64,000 nt of DNA from Dermatemys mawii (lineage: Eukaryota > Chordata > Testudines > Dermatemydidae), in NCBI GenBank assembly GCA_007922305.1, contig ML677348.1, positions 18,150,699-18,214,698 on the forward strand. The letters run 5' to 3'. Positions within the stretch are counted from its first letter, which is position 1. Each line of letters begins with the position of its first letter. The position numbers and the translations under genes were made by a program. The notes beneath the pieces were generated by a model, which did no database searches, had not been told where the DNA came from, and was given only the letters and a program-made list of their open reading frames with translations. This document shows, one piece after another, positions 13,301 to 28,300 of this stretch.

Positions 13301-16300
13301 CGACTTACCTGCCAAAGACCTGGAAGGTGGCGTGCGTTTATGTGGAAGGCAAGGGCAGAGTATAGGGGTAAGTGGGTAGTGCCCCTAACTTGAAACCTTT
13401 TCATGCCCTCTTGTTAGCTCTTTCTCTTGTTCCTCCTTATCCTTACTTCTGAGTTTGGCTGAAGGAGGAGGAGGAGGATGTGAGCAGTAACGGGTGGCAT
13501 GGAAGAAAGCAAAAAGATTAAAGAAGACACAGACTCATCAAGATGTGTGTGTCTGCTGAGTGACACTGATCTTGTCATGCTTGTCTTTCCTATCCATTTC
13601 TGTTCATGTTTATATCTTGACTTTAGTAAAGCTTTTGATACTGTCTCACATGACCTTCTCATAAACACACCAGGGAAATACTACCTAGATGGAGCTACTT
13701 TAAGGTAGGTGCCTAGCTGGTTAGAAAACTGTTCCCAGAGAGTAATTCAGTAGTTCATTCATGCTGGAAGAGCATAATGAGTGGGGTCTTGCAGTTCTGT
13801 TCAATATCTTCATCAATGATTTAGATAATGGCATGCTGTGTACACTTATAAAGTTTGTGGACAATACCAAGCTGGGAGGGGTTGCAAATGCTTTGGAGGA
13901 TAGGATTAAAATTCAAAATGATCGGGACAAACTGGAGAAATGACCTGAAGTAAATAGGATGAAATTCCATAAGGACAAATGCAAAGTACTTCACTTAGGA
14001 AGGAATAATCAGTTGCCCACATACAAAATGGGAAATGACTGCCTAGGAAGGAGTACTGCGGAAAGGTATCGGGGGGTCATAGTGGATCACAAGCTAAATA
14101 TGAGTCAACAGTGTAACACTGTTGCAAAAGAAGCAAAAACATTCTGGGATGTATTAGCAAGAGTGTTGTAAGCAAGACACAAGAAGAATTCTTCCACTCT
14201 ACTCTATGCTGATTAGCCCTCAACTGGAGTATTGTCCATTTCTGGGTGCCACATTTCACAAAGGATGTGGACAAATTGGAGAGACCAGAGAGGAGCAACA
14301 AAAATGATTAAAAGTCTAGAAAACATGACCTGTGAAGGAAGATTGAAAAAATTAGATTTGTTTATTCTGGAAAAGAGAAGACTGAGAGGGGACATAACTT
14401 TTCAAGTACATAAAAGGTTGTTACAAGGAGGGAGAAAAATCGTTGTTCTTCACTCCTGAGGATAGGACAAGAAACAATGGGCTTAAATTGCAGCAAGAGT
14501 GGTTTAGGTTGGACACTAGGAAAAACCTCCTGTCAGGATGGTTAAGCACTGGAATAAATTCCCTAGGGAGGTTGTGGAATCTCTATCATTGGGGATTTTT
14601 AAAAACAGGCTAGACAAACACCTGTTTAGGAATGGTCTAGAGAATCCTTAGTCCTGCCTTGTGTGCAGGAGAGTGGACTAAATGACCTCTCGAGGTCCCT
14701 TCTTGTCCTATAATTCTATAACCTTCATTACTAGTGTCTTGTGGAATACAGCCCTTGGGACGGGCAGTGTCTTGTGGAATACAGCCCTTGGGACGGGCTG
14801 TGTCTTACTGTTCAAGCACCTGGAACAATTGCTGGTGCCAATAGTGTGAGAATCACAAATGGAGTGTTTGGGAAGGGCAGGTTGCGGTAGTAGCAGGAAT
14901 TGAGCAGACTAGTAGTAGGTAGGGGCAGTTTTGTCTAGGGCAGGGGTGGACAAACGTTTTGGCCTGAGCCACAAAATTCAAAATTGTATGGAGGGACAGG
15001 TAGGGAAGGTGGTGCCTCCCCAAACAGCCTGGCCCCACCCCTTATCTGACCCCCTCTCACTTCCTGTCCCCTGACTGCCCCCCTCAGAACCTCTGACCCA
15101 TCCTCCCCTCCTGCTCCTTGTCCCCGACTACTCCCTCCAGAGACCCCCCCCCTTCCCCAATCACCCCCCAGGACCCTCACCCCCTGTCCAACCTCCCTGT
15201 CCCCTGACTGCCCTGACCCCTAGCCACCCTCCCTGTCCCCTGACAGGCCCCCTGGGACTCCCATGCCCTATCCAACTCCCCCCCCGCATTCCCTGTCCCC
15301 GACTGCCCCCCCCCCCCCGAGACCTTCTGGCCCTTATCCAACCCCCCTGAACTCCTTAACACGCCACTCAGAACAGCATGTCTCGCCCGGAGCCAGACAT
15401 GCTGCTATGCAGCTTCGCCCCCCAGAGCACTGTTTGCACAGTGCAATGAGGCTGGGGGCGGGGGGACAGTGGGGGAAAGGGGAGGAGCTAGCTTCCCCAG
15501 CCGAGAGCTTGAGGGGCCGGACAGAATTAGCTTGCGAGCCGTAGTTTACCCACCCCTGCTCTAGGGCCTTGGAGGGGAGGATGAGAAGCTTGAACTCTAT
15601 TCAGGAGGTGAGATGAGCCAGTACAGGGAGTCACACTGAGAAAACGCACATTACCTACACACCACTTGTTAGTTCTTAAGCAAAACATGGCAAAATATTA
15701 GTAACTTTTCACTGGTACAGAAAAATCAAACTTGGAATACATAAACACATAGCTGTGATGATGTGGAGTCATTCGGATCTTTAAGATGAAACTGAAACTA
15801 CTGTACGTGCTTTTTTATTGCAATAATTATGCTCTGCGAATCACACATTACTTCCTAGTTTTTGGCCCTTTTGCACACAAACTACAGTAGGGCACCATGA
15901 TGTCCGATGGCACTTATAATTTTTTGTTCAGTTAATTTTATCAGCTAGATTTCAATGAAATGTATTACACTTCCTTGTGAAGATGGTTTTCACCCAGCAG
16001 CTTCACTTTAAGTGGCAGATTACCATAGCTAGAGTTGCAATTTGCCACCCCAGTGCATTGAAACAAACAGCAGCTTCATATCATGTCACTACCAGAGATC
16101 AAACTACAAGCAGGTGGCAGAGTGTGTGTGTGTGTTAAATACTGAGCTGTGTCTTGCAGATCAACAATGCAGGCTGTATGGTAAACAAAAGAGAACTAAC
16201 CGAAGATGGACTTGAAAAGAACTTTGCTACAAATACCTTGGGTGAGTACAGTGTCTTGAGATAAGAGTTTAAAGTACTCCTGTGCATCTCTTTGTTTGTT

Positions 16301-19300
16301 TGTTTGTAGGAAGGTATAGTCTCGTAGTTGTGCAGGATATGTTCTCTTCTTGCATTGAGAGAGTAGGAGGATTTGACTAGTATTGCAAAAAATATATAAT
16401 TTGTACAGAAGGCTTGTACTTCTCATGTTTCTCCCATATGCAAGATATTGTCATATTGACCCTATTGTTTATTCGTTGCTATGAGAATAGCACGTAGCAG
16501 TTAAAGCTAGTTAAACCACTGGAAAATTTTCCACTGAAATTTCAAAATCGGCTCTGCTAATGATACTCTGTGTAGTGCTTTCTTTGCAGGATCTGCAAGA
16601 CACTCTAACAACTGTCTTGGGGTTCAGATGGTTCTTACAACGTTCAAGTGTATGATTTTTCTTTTTGAAAGATGACACATTGGTATAGGGGTAGCACAAT
16701 AAAGCTCCAGTTGACACCAAAGCTTCAGTGATACAGAGCTGTACCAAAAAATCCATACACCTAAAAATAGGTGAAGGTTGGAGAGAAGGGATGCAACACA
16801 CAGGCAGAGGGACTGGGTAATGCTTGGCAAAGGCCATGAGAGTTCCATGTGCTGGTCAGTACATTATGGTGAACATGTGGGGTGGCGGAATGTAGGAGGA
16901 CAAACAAAGACTGGGGGTGAGGGGGAAGAGAGGGGCACTGAGGGTGAAGGGCAGAAGAGGTCTGAGCAAGCAGGCAATCATCAGAGGGAAATGTCCAGAT
17001 TTTAAATAGACAAAGTAGTCATCACTGACATCTAAGGGGCTGCAAAAATCACTGCTGCGAAAGGAAGTGCTGGATAATAAGTGCTTTAATGTCAGTTGAC
17101 AGAGACCATATTTTTTATTCTGTTTGTACAGCAGCTAGCACTATGGGATCCTCGTCTCTGATTAGGACTCCTAGGTGCTACAGTAATACAAATAATGAAT
17201 AATAAGCGTTCCTGGCAGTTGACTCTGCCAGGAGTTTTGTGTCCCACCCTCCAAACCCTCATTGGTAGGAAATGGAGTAGGGTGAGTCCCAGGGCACCCA
17301 CATAGGGTCAACTGCTCAGCTCTGGATCTGAGGGGTTGGAGGTAGTGAGCCCTGTCTGGACCTTACTCTTACACTGTTGCTGCTCTGTTTCTCTGGCTCC
17401 TGCTTACCTTTTTGAAAATCAACATTTGGGCAGCAACGTCTCACACTTGACTTGCATGTCAATGAGGTTTTTGTAAGGAACAAATTTCCTTTGGTTGTTA
17501 ATTTGGCTAACAGTTTTTCAAAAAATATTGATGCTAATGGAGGAAATGCATTTTACTTCAGCTACACTTTCCATACTGTGTGTGCTCAAGATGCAATGCA
17601 GGTTTTGTTATTTCAGCTTCAGATTTGCCCTGGATCTACTCTATAATAAAGAATAAAAGCATCTCTGATCTTTCTGAAGAAATTGTCTTTCAATTAAACT
17701 AGTTTAAACCCCTTGCACTTTTTCAAACAGTTCAGTAATTCACTAAGATGCAATGGCTCCAGATACAAGCACACAAACAAAGACAGCTGTTTGAATGTGA
17801 AATTACTGTTCATTTTTTTAACAGCAAACGAATTGCCATAAAACACATTAGTGCCTCAGCTAGTATAGATCTGTATCATACACAAGTAGGGTAAACTGCA
17901 AGTCAGCCATACTGCGTAGATTCTAGTTAACATTTACAGTGCAGAATACAACTGTATGTATGTCCAAGAGGCTGTGAATTATGGTGTATGAATTGCCTGT
18001 ATTTTGTGGAAATTGGAACCATGCATCCGTTCTTTTAGAAATTAGTAGTGTTTAAAATCTTTCCTTACTTGCAGAGCATCTCATCTCTCTTCCCTTAGTG
18101 ACCTGCTTCTGCCTTATCTCATCTGTCCCTCTTAGGTCAGGTCTAATGAAGCTGTCTACTGGTAATACCTGTGTAATTGTGCAAGACTTCAGGACATGAC
18201 AGGATTTAAAAACATTGCAACATTTTAGAGCCCAGTCAGTGTGCCAGATCTGATATCTATATAAAATGTACATCAATTGTGGCTTTGTCTGCTTTGAAGT
18301 TTAAAACACTGTGAAGTCTTTAAATCCAGGTTAGACACATTTCACCTACACTTTTTTTAGCGCCTTAGGATGTATTGCATAAAGGATACTAATTTTTTTT
18401 AAATTCTGATATTGGCTACTGTAGAAAGAAAAGGTTCTGCACTATATTTTTTTTTGTGTCTCTCTGTTCCTCATTGGAAGATTATATGTTCTTCTTAAAA
18501 GTTGTTTTTAAGCATTAAAACTTTAATTCTAATTCACTTCATGTGCTGTACTTCATTAGAAAATGTTAAGGCATAGCAGGTGTGTGAAGCAAAAAATTAC
18601 TGTTTCTTAGTAAAAAGCTCTGAGTCACTGAAAGTGATCCTGAGGAGAATAGAGAAGCTCCCAAATTGTATGTATCTAAAGTTTGTGTGTCCCAAGTAAG
18701 AACTTTTTAGTGTCTAATTAAAAAAATAGAAAAGCATACTGTTTTATGCTGGATATTGGGATGTTTGAAGTCTGGCTGTGCAGTGTAGTATCATGGCTAT
18801 GTATTACATAATCCAGCTTGTGATTGTTTGGTTTGCCAGACTTTTCCAGATTCGTTTTGTTAATGTTAAACCTTTTCTGTTGAAGAAAATAGGATAGTCC
18901 TGCTATCTCTTTATTTCTATAAATGTTCATGGCAGTTTACAGAACAAACATGACGTGATCCTTGCTGCAAAGACCTTATGACTGAGGGCCCTGAATTCAC
19001 ATTTCAGTGAGACTATTCCTAAGTAAGGACTGCTCACATGAATACAAGTTTCTAGAATTGGCCTCACTTTTCTACATAAGTGAAAGCTGCTGGGCAAAAG
19101 AAAATGGGGTGTGTCAGTGGGCAGAGTGCACACATGCACACAATTCAATTTTGTGTCTTGGTGGCTTTTTTTTTAAAGTTTCTAAGCTAAAATTTGTTGA
19201 TGTAAGCTTTTGAGCAGGCATTATGTTTTTGTTAATGTTCATGTAGTACAGTGGAACTGTGGGCACTATCACAGTAGAAATAAATACTGTGTGGTTCATT

Positions 19301-22300
19301 ATAGTTGTATAGCTGTTACTGCTCTTAATGCCTTGTCCCTTGTTAGCAGCTAGACCACAAAGAGTTAGTGTACTTAATGGAACTCAACTGAAGTAAAAAA
19401 GAATGATCAATCTGTAGTAGCTGCCATGCAGCTACGTAGAATTAATACTGTAGTATAGAAACAGTACTTGCATATAAGTGTTAAACTGAATGCAGCAATT
19501 AAGTCATGTTGATAGGCTGAGATCATGTATGTAGATGCGGGGCAGTTCAGAATGGTTTCTTGTGTAGCAGCATACGTACATTGTCTCAGATGTGGCTGAG
19601 TTTAAATCTCATCCTAGAGGTTGGACTTGTACTCGGTGTGGTCATTTGATCAAGGAGCTGCTGCACTGATAAGCAGTGATGTCTTCTGAGGTGACGTACA
19701 GGATTCCTTGTCAGCATTTGCCTTTTTGAAGCCAGCCACTGCAAGATGATTATTCCAGCTGACAGTGTTCAATCCGTGTGTATAAGAGCTGTCAGTGGAG
19801 GTGAATGGATAGAGGATTCAGCACTGTTTGCTTGCTGGTGCATTAAAGATAATTTCTCACAGTTGGAACAAGGCCTGTAAAGTACTGGGACAAGGGAAGT
19901 TCTTACTTCATTTTTTCATGTCGCATCTCTTCACTCCAATTTGAGAAAATAGTACATCTATTCGTTTTTATTGGCACTTACTGGCAGAGGGAGCACTAAA
20001 TCACCCTGGGAGCTGAGAGGAGATGATCACAGAATACAGTACGTCTCTATTCCTCACTCCAACTGAACCTAAACCCCCTTTGCTTCACTTCTGCCCCCCT
20101 TAATTTAATAGGTCAAGCCACTTCCTCTTCCTAGTGTTTGGTCAAACTAATGGGTAGGGCATGGGGAAGGATCTTCCCCTCAGGCCCTAGAATGCAGCAT
20201 AGCTCCTCAACAGTAACTACACTAGCCTCAATCGCAGTTTGCAAAACCACTTTTTCCCCAAAATGGGTCTGGCTAGTGAATCATGGGAGGAAGCACTGTC
20301 TAGTGGATAGGGCACTAGACTATTTTGGACTTGGATGTCATTGGTCTGCTGGGAGACATTGGACAAGTCAGTTCCTCTCTTTATGCCTCCATTTCCACAT
20401 CGGTAAAATGGAAATACTTGCCCGTTTTTGTAAAGTGTTTTGAGATCTGCAGATGAAGTCTTACATTAGTGTTGTTAATAATCCACATAGCTGAAAATCC
20501 ACTGCCTGTATCAGCTCCCTACATATCAAGGCAGAGAGAGACCTTGCTGAGCACAGCTTTGTGGTGTAAAGGAAATGTCAACCGGTATCTTGTCTTTTGC
20601 ACGTATTCCACCTTTCACTCCCCTTTCTTGTGCTGGGCTGGCAGATTGGGCCATTGAACAATAGTGTACTAAAATCTGGAATTCTGATTTCCTGCTTGAG
20701 AGAGGTGGTCTGTGGCTGTCTCCTCACAGGGAATTGTATAAACAAGAGGCCTCAAAGATAAACAGTTCAAGGAAAACCTTCAGTACACTCCATTTAACAA
20801 TACTTGGCTGTGGCAAAGGCAAGCCTGTTTATTTTTTTTAACAATGAATTTACCAGATGAATGAACCACTGAAACCTGTGTAAGCAAAAAAAATTATTTT
20901 TGGTCCTGCTTTTTTTTCCCCACAGTTGAAATAACCCTGTTGCTGATATGCTGCAAAGCATGGGCAGATGGGGAAAACTCCACTGAGCATGGTGTTGGCT
21001 GCCTGCCATTGTCTGAATGTTAGAGGATTAAAAATTTCACCAACAATTTGACTCTAATTGCCAAGTAGAAGAACATCAAGAGAAAACTCTACCAGTGTGC
21101 TCCCAGGACATTTTTGGTCTGCAATGATTGCATCATCAGTTCATTTAATGTTATAAACAGGCAGCAGCTTTACACTTTTCCTCTTGCAGATGCTCTAATT
21201 TACTTTATAAAACAATTTGGAATCCCAAGATTTTTGGGTCATTCTGTACAAATGCAGTACAGCAGATAGGAAAGAATCTTCTCGTTTAGTGTTGCATATT
21301 CTGTCCTGGCGATCTTCAAGTTTTAAGTATATAAAATCTGGTTGTTTTAACCAGTAGCATATTAAAATGTTGACTTGAAGACATTCTTGAAATCTGCTTT
21401 CAGGACACTAGCACTTGGGCTGATGCACATTTTGTTTAGATCTGCAGTCTAGCTCAGGATATATTTTTGTAGCCTTGTATAGAAAGAATTAGTATCCTAA
21501 TACGACATAGCCTTCTAACACACTGCTTGGGAGTAGCTTTCCCACTTAATGTATTGCTGTAAAACTAGTGCTAGCTGCAGTGACTGAAAATTTCTGCAAG
21601 AATTTACAAACTGCATTTTAGCAATACTGTCATTTCATCAGAGTGCCTTCAGCTTCTGTTTCACAACAGGAGAACTGAAAGATAATTTTGATTTAAAATT
21701 GAGATTTTTAAACCAACAAAATCTAGGATATTGACATTTCTTGTTGCCATAGGAAATCCTAATTTTAGAACTCTGAGACCCTCATAATGCTAATATGATC
21801 ACAATACACTGAGCATTGTAACATAGTTTTACTGCTGTGTGTTTAACTGTGTGGAATTACCAACATGAGAGAGATGCTAATTACACAAATCGATGAGAGG
21901 ATCTCCAAGTAATTGGGGCAATTATGGAACATACCGTTAAGGAACGTGTTGTCAATTTTTGTGTGTGTTTGTTTGTTTTAAAGAAAATATATTGTTCTCC
22001 TGACATATACTGCCATGCCAGAGAAGTTGGTATAACTAACTGAACTGTAACCTATATTATCTAGTTTCTCATGTGAGCCATTGCTAAATGGTTTCCAAAG
22101 ATGAGCTGTACTCATCTGTCTACTTATTGAAAGGGATGTAACAGAATTATATTATGCACCATTGATTATTGTGTGAGCTCAGTTTACAGAAATAAAACTA
22201 GTGGATTTTTCCCAAAGAAATATCCAGACCCCTCTGTTCCTTTTTAGAAAGAAATCTGTGTCGGTGTGAACAACTCCACTTCAACTCCAGAAAGCATGAC

Positions 22301-25300
22301 CAGCTACTGCTGTGACAAGCCTCATTTTGTGAGACACTGTTATGGCTGGCTTAATTTTATCTAGACAGCTTCCACTTCATCAGAGTCCAGTTTGACATAG
22401 GATTTTGTCTCACCCTGTCTGAAGATGACTGGGCTAGCATTTGCCCACAGTCTTCATGCTTTGTCACTTACTACCTAATGAGAGCCTGAAGAGATCTTAA
22501 TAAACTCCAGCCTCTCTTGTGGCACTGTGATTAAAAAATAAATACATCTCCCTTTCGGACAGAAGTATGTAACCTGCCTCTAATGCAATTCATTTCTCCT
22601 TATTTTGTTCCTTGAAACAATAGTGTCTTGAGTTAGATGAGGATACACATTCCAAAATACTCCGACAGCATGAAGAGCTCTAGCTCTTTTTAATAGAATC
22701 CTGTTTTGTCCCTGAATCACTGCTCTCCTGAGTGAATGAAGAGCAACAGACGTAAGGTGGATAACCACCTGGATCTCTTCTACTTTATATAGGACCTCCT
22801 CTAAGATGAGGCATTAGATACTCAGTGGTGGTAATTTCGCATTGCATTTTCTGTTCACCATCTACCTATGTTCTGTCCTTTTTCTTAATCATTTTTGGAT
22901 TGTTCAGTATTTTTACTCTTAATGGAGATGATTCATTCTTATAGGTATTGTTTATACTTCATGTATTTACCAAGTTCAGTTAGGTTTTTTGTATATTTCC
23001 CCTGCGCTTGTGTACGGAAGTCTGTTGTGGGTTATTTGTATAGTTGGGTATTGGCTTTTTTTTTTTTTTTTTAAAAAGGATGAAAACATAATAGATGTGG
23101 AGTTAATATTTATTAATTATGAAAGTGCACAATCAACTCAAAGTTAAGTTTCAGAAATTTTGCCTTGCTTTTCCTTAATGTTGGAAATCTTGATCAGTTT
23201 TCTCAATTCTATTCCTCCAAACTAAAATTCTACAAGTTATTTCTCTGTGGAGAAAGTAATGTGTGGAATATTTTGTGTGTGTGTTTTTCCCTCATTTTTC
23301 ACTACTGTTATGTGATTCATAATGCTGCCTTGCAAAATAGTATGACATTTATTCACTCTTCTTTCTCTTCCCCTCCCCCGCATCACTCAGTGGAGATTCT
23401 GCATTTATATTGCTGTCAATATAGCCTGTAGCCTGTCCACAGTTGTAAAATATTTGCCAGTGACAATCAAGAGCTCTTGCTTTGCTGCTGTTTTTTAGTC
23501 TTCTAGCCCCTAGCAGTGAGAGACAGTTACATTTGTCTTGTTACTGACATTCTTCCTTACTAACCACAGCTTCAGCTTGTATTTTTTGCTCAAGACAGAC
23601 TGAACTAACTCATTCAGTTTGCATTCACTTTTGTTTGATTTTGTGTTTTCCAATTATTCATGGGGGTCCAAATAAGTATAGGAAAAGTTATGGCTGGACA
23701 AGGATACTGAGCAGATTGCTCAAGTGGAATGTAATACTGTACTTTAAAATTCTGTAATGTGTTGATCAATGTGCTGTATTGCAACCTTTCATCCACAAAA
23801 ATGTTGAGATCATTCTGTGTTGCAAAGAAACATGTTTGTCTGTATAAATAGTGAAAAATGTGGCTGCACCAATTCATGTGAAAACTTTATTTTCATAGAA
23901 CTGGAAAACAAGGGTTAGGCTTTGTCTATACTGCCACTTTACAGTGCTGAAACTTTCTCACTCAGGGATGTGAAAACCATCCCCCACCCCAAATGATGCA
24001 ACTTTCAGTGCTGTAAAATGGCTGTGTAGACAGTGCACTAGCGCTTGGAGCTACTCCCCTTAGAGGGAAGGGGGATTTACCGCACTGGGTCCCAGCACTG
24101 GTGCCGCAACCACATAGCCACGTTAAAGTGCTGCTGCACCAAGCGCTTTAATGTTGGTAGTGAAGACATACCCTTAGTTGCAATAGCTGTTCTGGGAGCG
24201 CTGTAACTCTTATTTGATACAAAGCCGAGGTCTGCCATTAAAGGGCATGGTGGGGTGCAGGGTTTTGTTTGGGTGAAATGACTAAGTATAGACTAAGCAA
24301 ACAGTAGATACGGTATTGTAACATTTTCAGTTCAGGGAATAAACAATTCTGAATGCTTATCTTTACAACATTCTTTCAGGGGAGCTTTGTGTGTAACTTC
24401 CATCTTTTAAAAAATCAAACAAAAAACAAAAACAATGATACCCACCTGATTCATCCAGTTAGAAGCTTTAGATCCACTTCACAAACACTTGAGCATGGAA
24501 TAGCTGGCAGCAGTAGTATGTTGTCCTCCTCTACATGGACCAGCTCTAGAGGGGGATGAGACACTTTGCCAATGGGTTTTGCTATGTTTGCTGACAGCAG
24601 AGGAATCTTGGGTTCCCTTCCAGGCTCCGGAGGGGAGTGTGCTCTAGTGAGCAGAGACTCTTCTGCCTGGTCCCCAGCAACTGGTCCCTGTCCTGCTCCT
24701 GCCTCTTCCCAGCCCTGTGCTCCTCAGCCCAGTCTCCTCATCTCTACAGTACCAGTCAGGGATGGCAAACAGAGTGGTTGCCCTGGGGTACCAATGTCTA
24801 GAGGCCACTGATGTGTTGCTGGGGTGTTTTTTTCTATTTTTATATTTTTGCTACGCTCTGTCTTTGTTCCACTTTGATTGGCTGGCCACTTTTTTTTGGC
24901 TTGCCTGCTTGGCAGGGGGTGCCAAAAATCTTACTGCCCTGGCCAGCAAAATGGCTAGGGCTGCTCCTGGTCCCAATCGCCACGATTTTCGTCCATTCAT
25001 CTTGCCCAGCTAGTCTGTCTTGCCTCTCCTTTGCCAAAACTCCCAGTCCTAGTTTCCTCTGGCCTAGGTTCCTGGTCCTGGTGTAACTCTCTTGCCTTTC
25101 CGCCTCCCCCAGTCCATTGCATATCCTCTCTCTGCATTGGAATCAGGCAGCTTCCTTTTCACTGCCTGGGCATCGGCCGTTGTGAGCGCAGGAGAGACAG
25201 GCTCCCTACTCTGTTTAGGTCCCTGGTTCTGATCTGGCCTGCTGCAGGGAAAGACCTGCTCAGAGTATGTCTTCACTACCTGCCGGATCGGCGGGTAGCG

Positions 25301-28300
25301 ATTGATTTATCGCATCTCATTAAGATTTGATAAATCGATCGCCAACGGCGCCCCCGTCGACTTCGGAACTCCAGCTTGCTGCGAGGTGCTGCTGCCCGCC
25401 ACCGCAGCCATGAGGACGGCAGGTAAGTCGGTTGAAGATATGCCGATTTCAGCTATGTTATTCATGTAGCTGAAGTTGCGTATCTTCAGTCGATTCCGTC
25501 CCCAGTGTAGTCCAGCCCTCAGACACGGGCTGGAGCATGCTGCCCACTGAGGCTGGAATATTGGAGATTTTAGCTGTGGTCTAGCAAGTCTCTTCTGAGC
25601 ATTTGCAAGCTGTGATTCCTGTTCTTTTTCTCTCTCCTACCCCTCCCCCCCCCTTCATGAAAGCATGTAACTTTTCCAAATTTGGGCAGATTTTCAGAGA
25701 TGGCAAAGGGCCTGTGAGTTGAGGCTATGCCACTCACTGCTAAATTGGAAGTTCCTGCTTTTGAAGCATTATGGCACTAGTGCCTCTCAAGTAAAAAAAG
25801 CTCCAGAATTTAAACTAGGCAAAATGTGTTTTTTCCCTACTTTTTTTGATCTTGGAAACAGCTGAACTGTTTTGGGAAGGGGAGAGAACACCCCAGCCTG
25901 AGTCAGGCACTTAGCATTGTAAATTTCAAACAGTTAAAATTTGGCATAATTAGCAGCAACTGAAAACAGGATTTTATAATGGGAAGTTTCAGACAACCTT
26001 AACAGGCAGGTAGACAGACACCCCCCCCCCCCCCATTGTAAACAAGCAGGCAGTCTTCTGCACAATACTCAGTTGCAGTAATTGGAATTTGGGTATTTGA
26101 GTTATTATGGGGAGAAAGTCAAAATGTCTGTCTGCCACAGTTGAGAGTTCTCTCTGGCATATTTTCCCCCTAGTAAACTGTGTATTATCTTTAGAATTAT
26201 GACTAGAATGTAGCTAGCAGGCTAATATTGTATCTGTATAACAAAGATTTTTAAGTCTTTTAACTCAGAATATGTCATGTAATGAACATGGCGTACATTT
26301 TATTAATAATTTCTCAGTTCAGAGGAGCATTAAGACTCTTGATTCTTTATACCAAGTGGCCAAGAAATGGAGGGATTTTACTTATTAGTAATTTGGAGCA
26401 ACTTGGTTTTGGTGAAATTTCCTTGTTTTCCTTTCTTTTAGGTACATACATTCTTACAACTGCTCTACTGCCTTTGCTGGAAAAAGAAGACGATCCCAGA
26501 GTTGTGAGTTTATAATGCTCCTTTTTAAACTGTTGTTTTTACTACACTCTTCTTGTGTTTTGTGACAATGTCTCTCTCTTCTTTTCGGTTTGTGTACATG
26601 ATGTTTGCAGCACCGGTACTAGTTACTCCTCCATCACGTGTCTAGCACACTTAGACTCTAATAAATAGTAGTTGTCCGTTCAAAATCTGAGTTCTATCCT
26701 GCTGGTTTGCAACACCTTTCTCAATGGTGCAGGAGCGACAGTGGCCGGTGAAGTAGATAAATTGCTGTTTCACAACACCATATTATCTCCTGCAGTATAG
26801 TAAAACATCTATAACAGGAGTGTAGAGTTAAAGTTGCCTTCTAGAATTTGGTGCAAAAGGTGACATTTTATTATGAAGCATTCAATATTTACACAAAATG
26901 ATTGAAAAATGTTCTAATAAATGAGCTGCCACCTATATTTTAAGGTTTGCTGTCATCTAACCTGCCAGGATTAGAAATGCACATCAGGTCCTTTTAATGT
27001 GCCTGTATCTAAATAAGAAAAATTGATTGATTGGCTTTTCCCAGTACTCATTCTGGGTTAGTGAATTAGAGACAGAACAGAGAGAGACTTTTTATTAGTG
27101 ATGTGATAAGACAAAAGCATGATGGAGGAACCAACTAGGGGCAGAGCTAGTGTCTGAGGAACCAACTGGGGGCAGAGCTCTTCTTGACCTGATGCTCACA
27201 AACCGAGAAGAATTAGTAGGGGAAGCAGAAGTGGATGGGAACCTGGGAGGCAGTGACCATGAGATGGTCGAGTTTAGGATCCTGACACAGGGAAGAAAGA
27301 AGAGCAGCAGAATATGGACCCTGGACTTCAGAAAAGCAGACTTTGACTCCCTCAGGGTACTGATTGTCAGGATCCCCTGGGAGAATAACATGAAGGGGAA
27401 AGGAGTCCAGGAGAGCTGACTGTATTGTAAAGAATCCATATTGAGGTTGCAGGAACAAACCATCCTGTTGTGTAGAAAAAAATAGTAAATATGGCAGGCG
27501 ATCAGCTTGGCTTAACAGTGAAATCCTTGCTGATCTTAAAAGCAAAAAAGATGCTTACAAGAAGTGGAAGATTGGACAAGTGACCAGGCAGGAATATAAA
27601 AAATATTGCTCAGGCATGCAGGAGTGAAATTAGGAAGGCCAAATAACACCTGGAGTTGCAGCTAGCATGGGATGGTAAGTGTAACAAGAAGGTTTTCTTC
27701 AGGTATGTTAGCAACAAGAAGAAGGTCAAGGGAAGTGTGGGCTCCTTACTGAATGAGAGAGGCAACCTAGTGACAGAGGATGTGGAAAAAGCAAATGTAC
27801 TCAATGCTTTTTTGCCTCTGTCTTCACGAACAAGGTTAGCTCCCAGACTACTGCACTGGGCAGCACAGCGTGGGGAGGAGATAGAAGTGGTTCAGGACTA
27901 TTTAGAAAAGCTGGATGAGCACAAGTCCATGGGGCTGGATGCGGTGCATCCGAGGGTGCTAAAGGAGTTGGCAGATGTGATTGCAGAGCCATTGGCCGTT
28001 ATCTTTGAAAATTCATGGCACTCGGGGAAGGTCCTGGATGACTGGAAAGACTAATGTAGTGTCCATCTTTAAAAAAGGGAAGGAGGAGGATCCGGGGAAC
28101 TACAGGCCAGTCAGCCTCGCCTCAGTCCCTAGAAAAATGGTGGAGCACTTAGAGAAAAGTGATCAGGAACAGTCAGTATGGATTCACCAAGGGCAAGTCA
28201 TGCCTGACTAACCTAATTGCCTTCTATGATGAGAACTGGCTCTGTGGATGAGGGGAAAGCATGGATGTGTTATTCCTTGACTTTAGCAAAGCTTTTGATA

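Noticed and set aside
12886..13404. 172-codon minus-strand frame overlapping plus-strand frames
   Set aside because: Open frames on both strands at once with no similarity point to few stop codons by chance.
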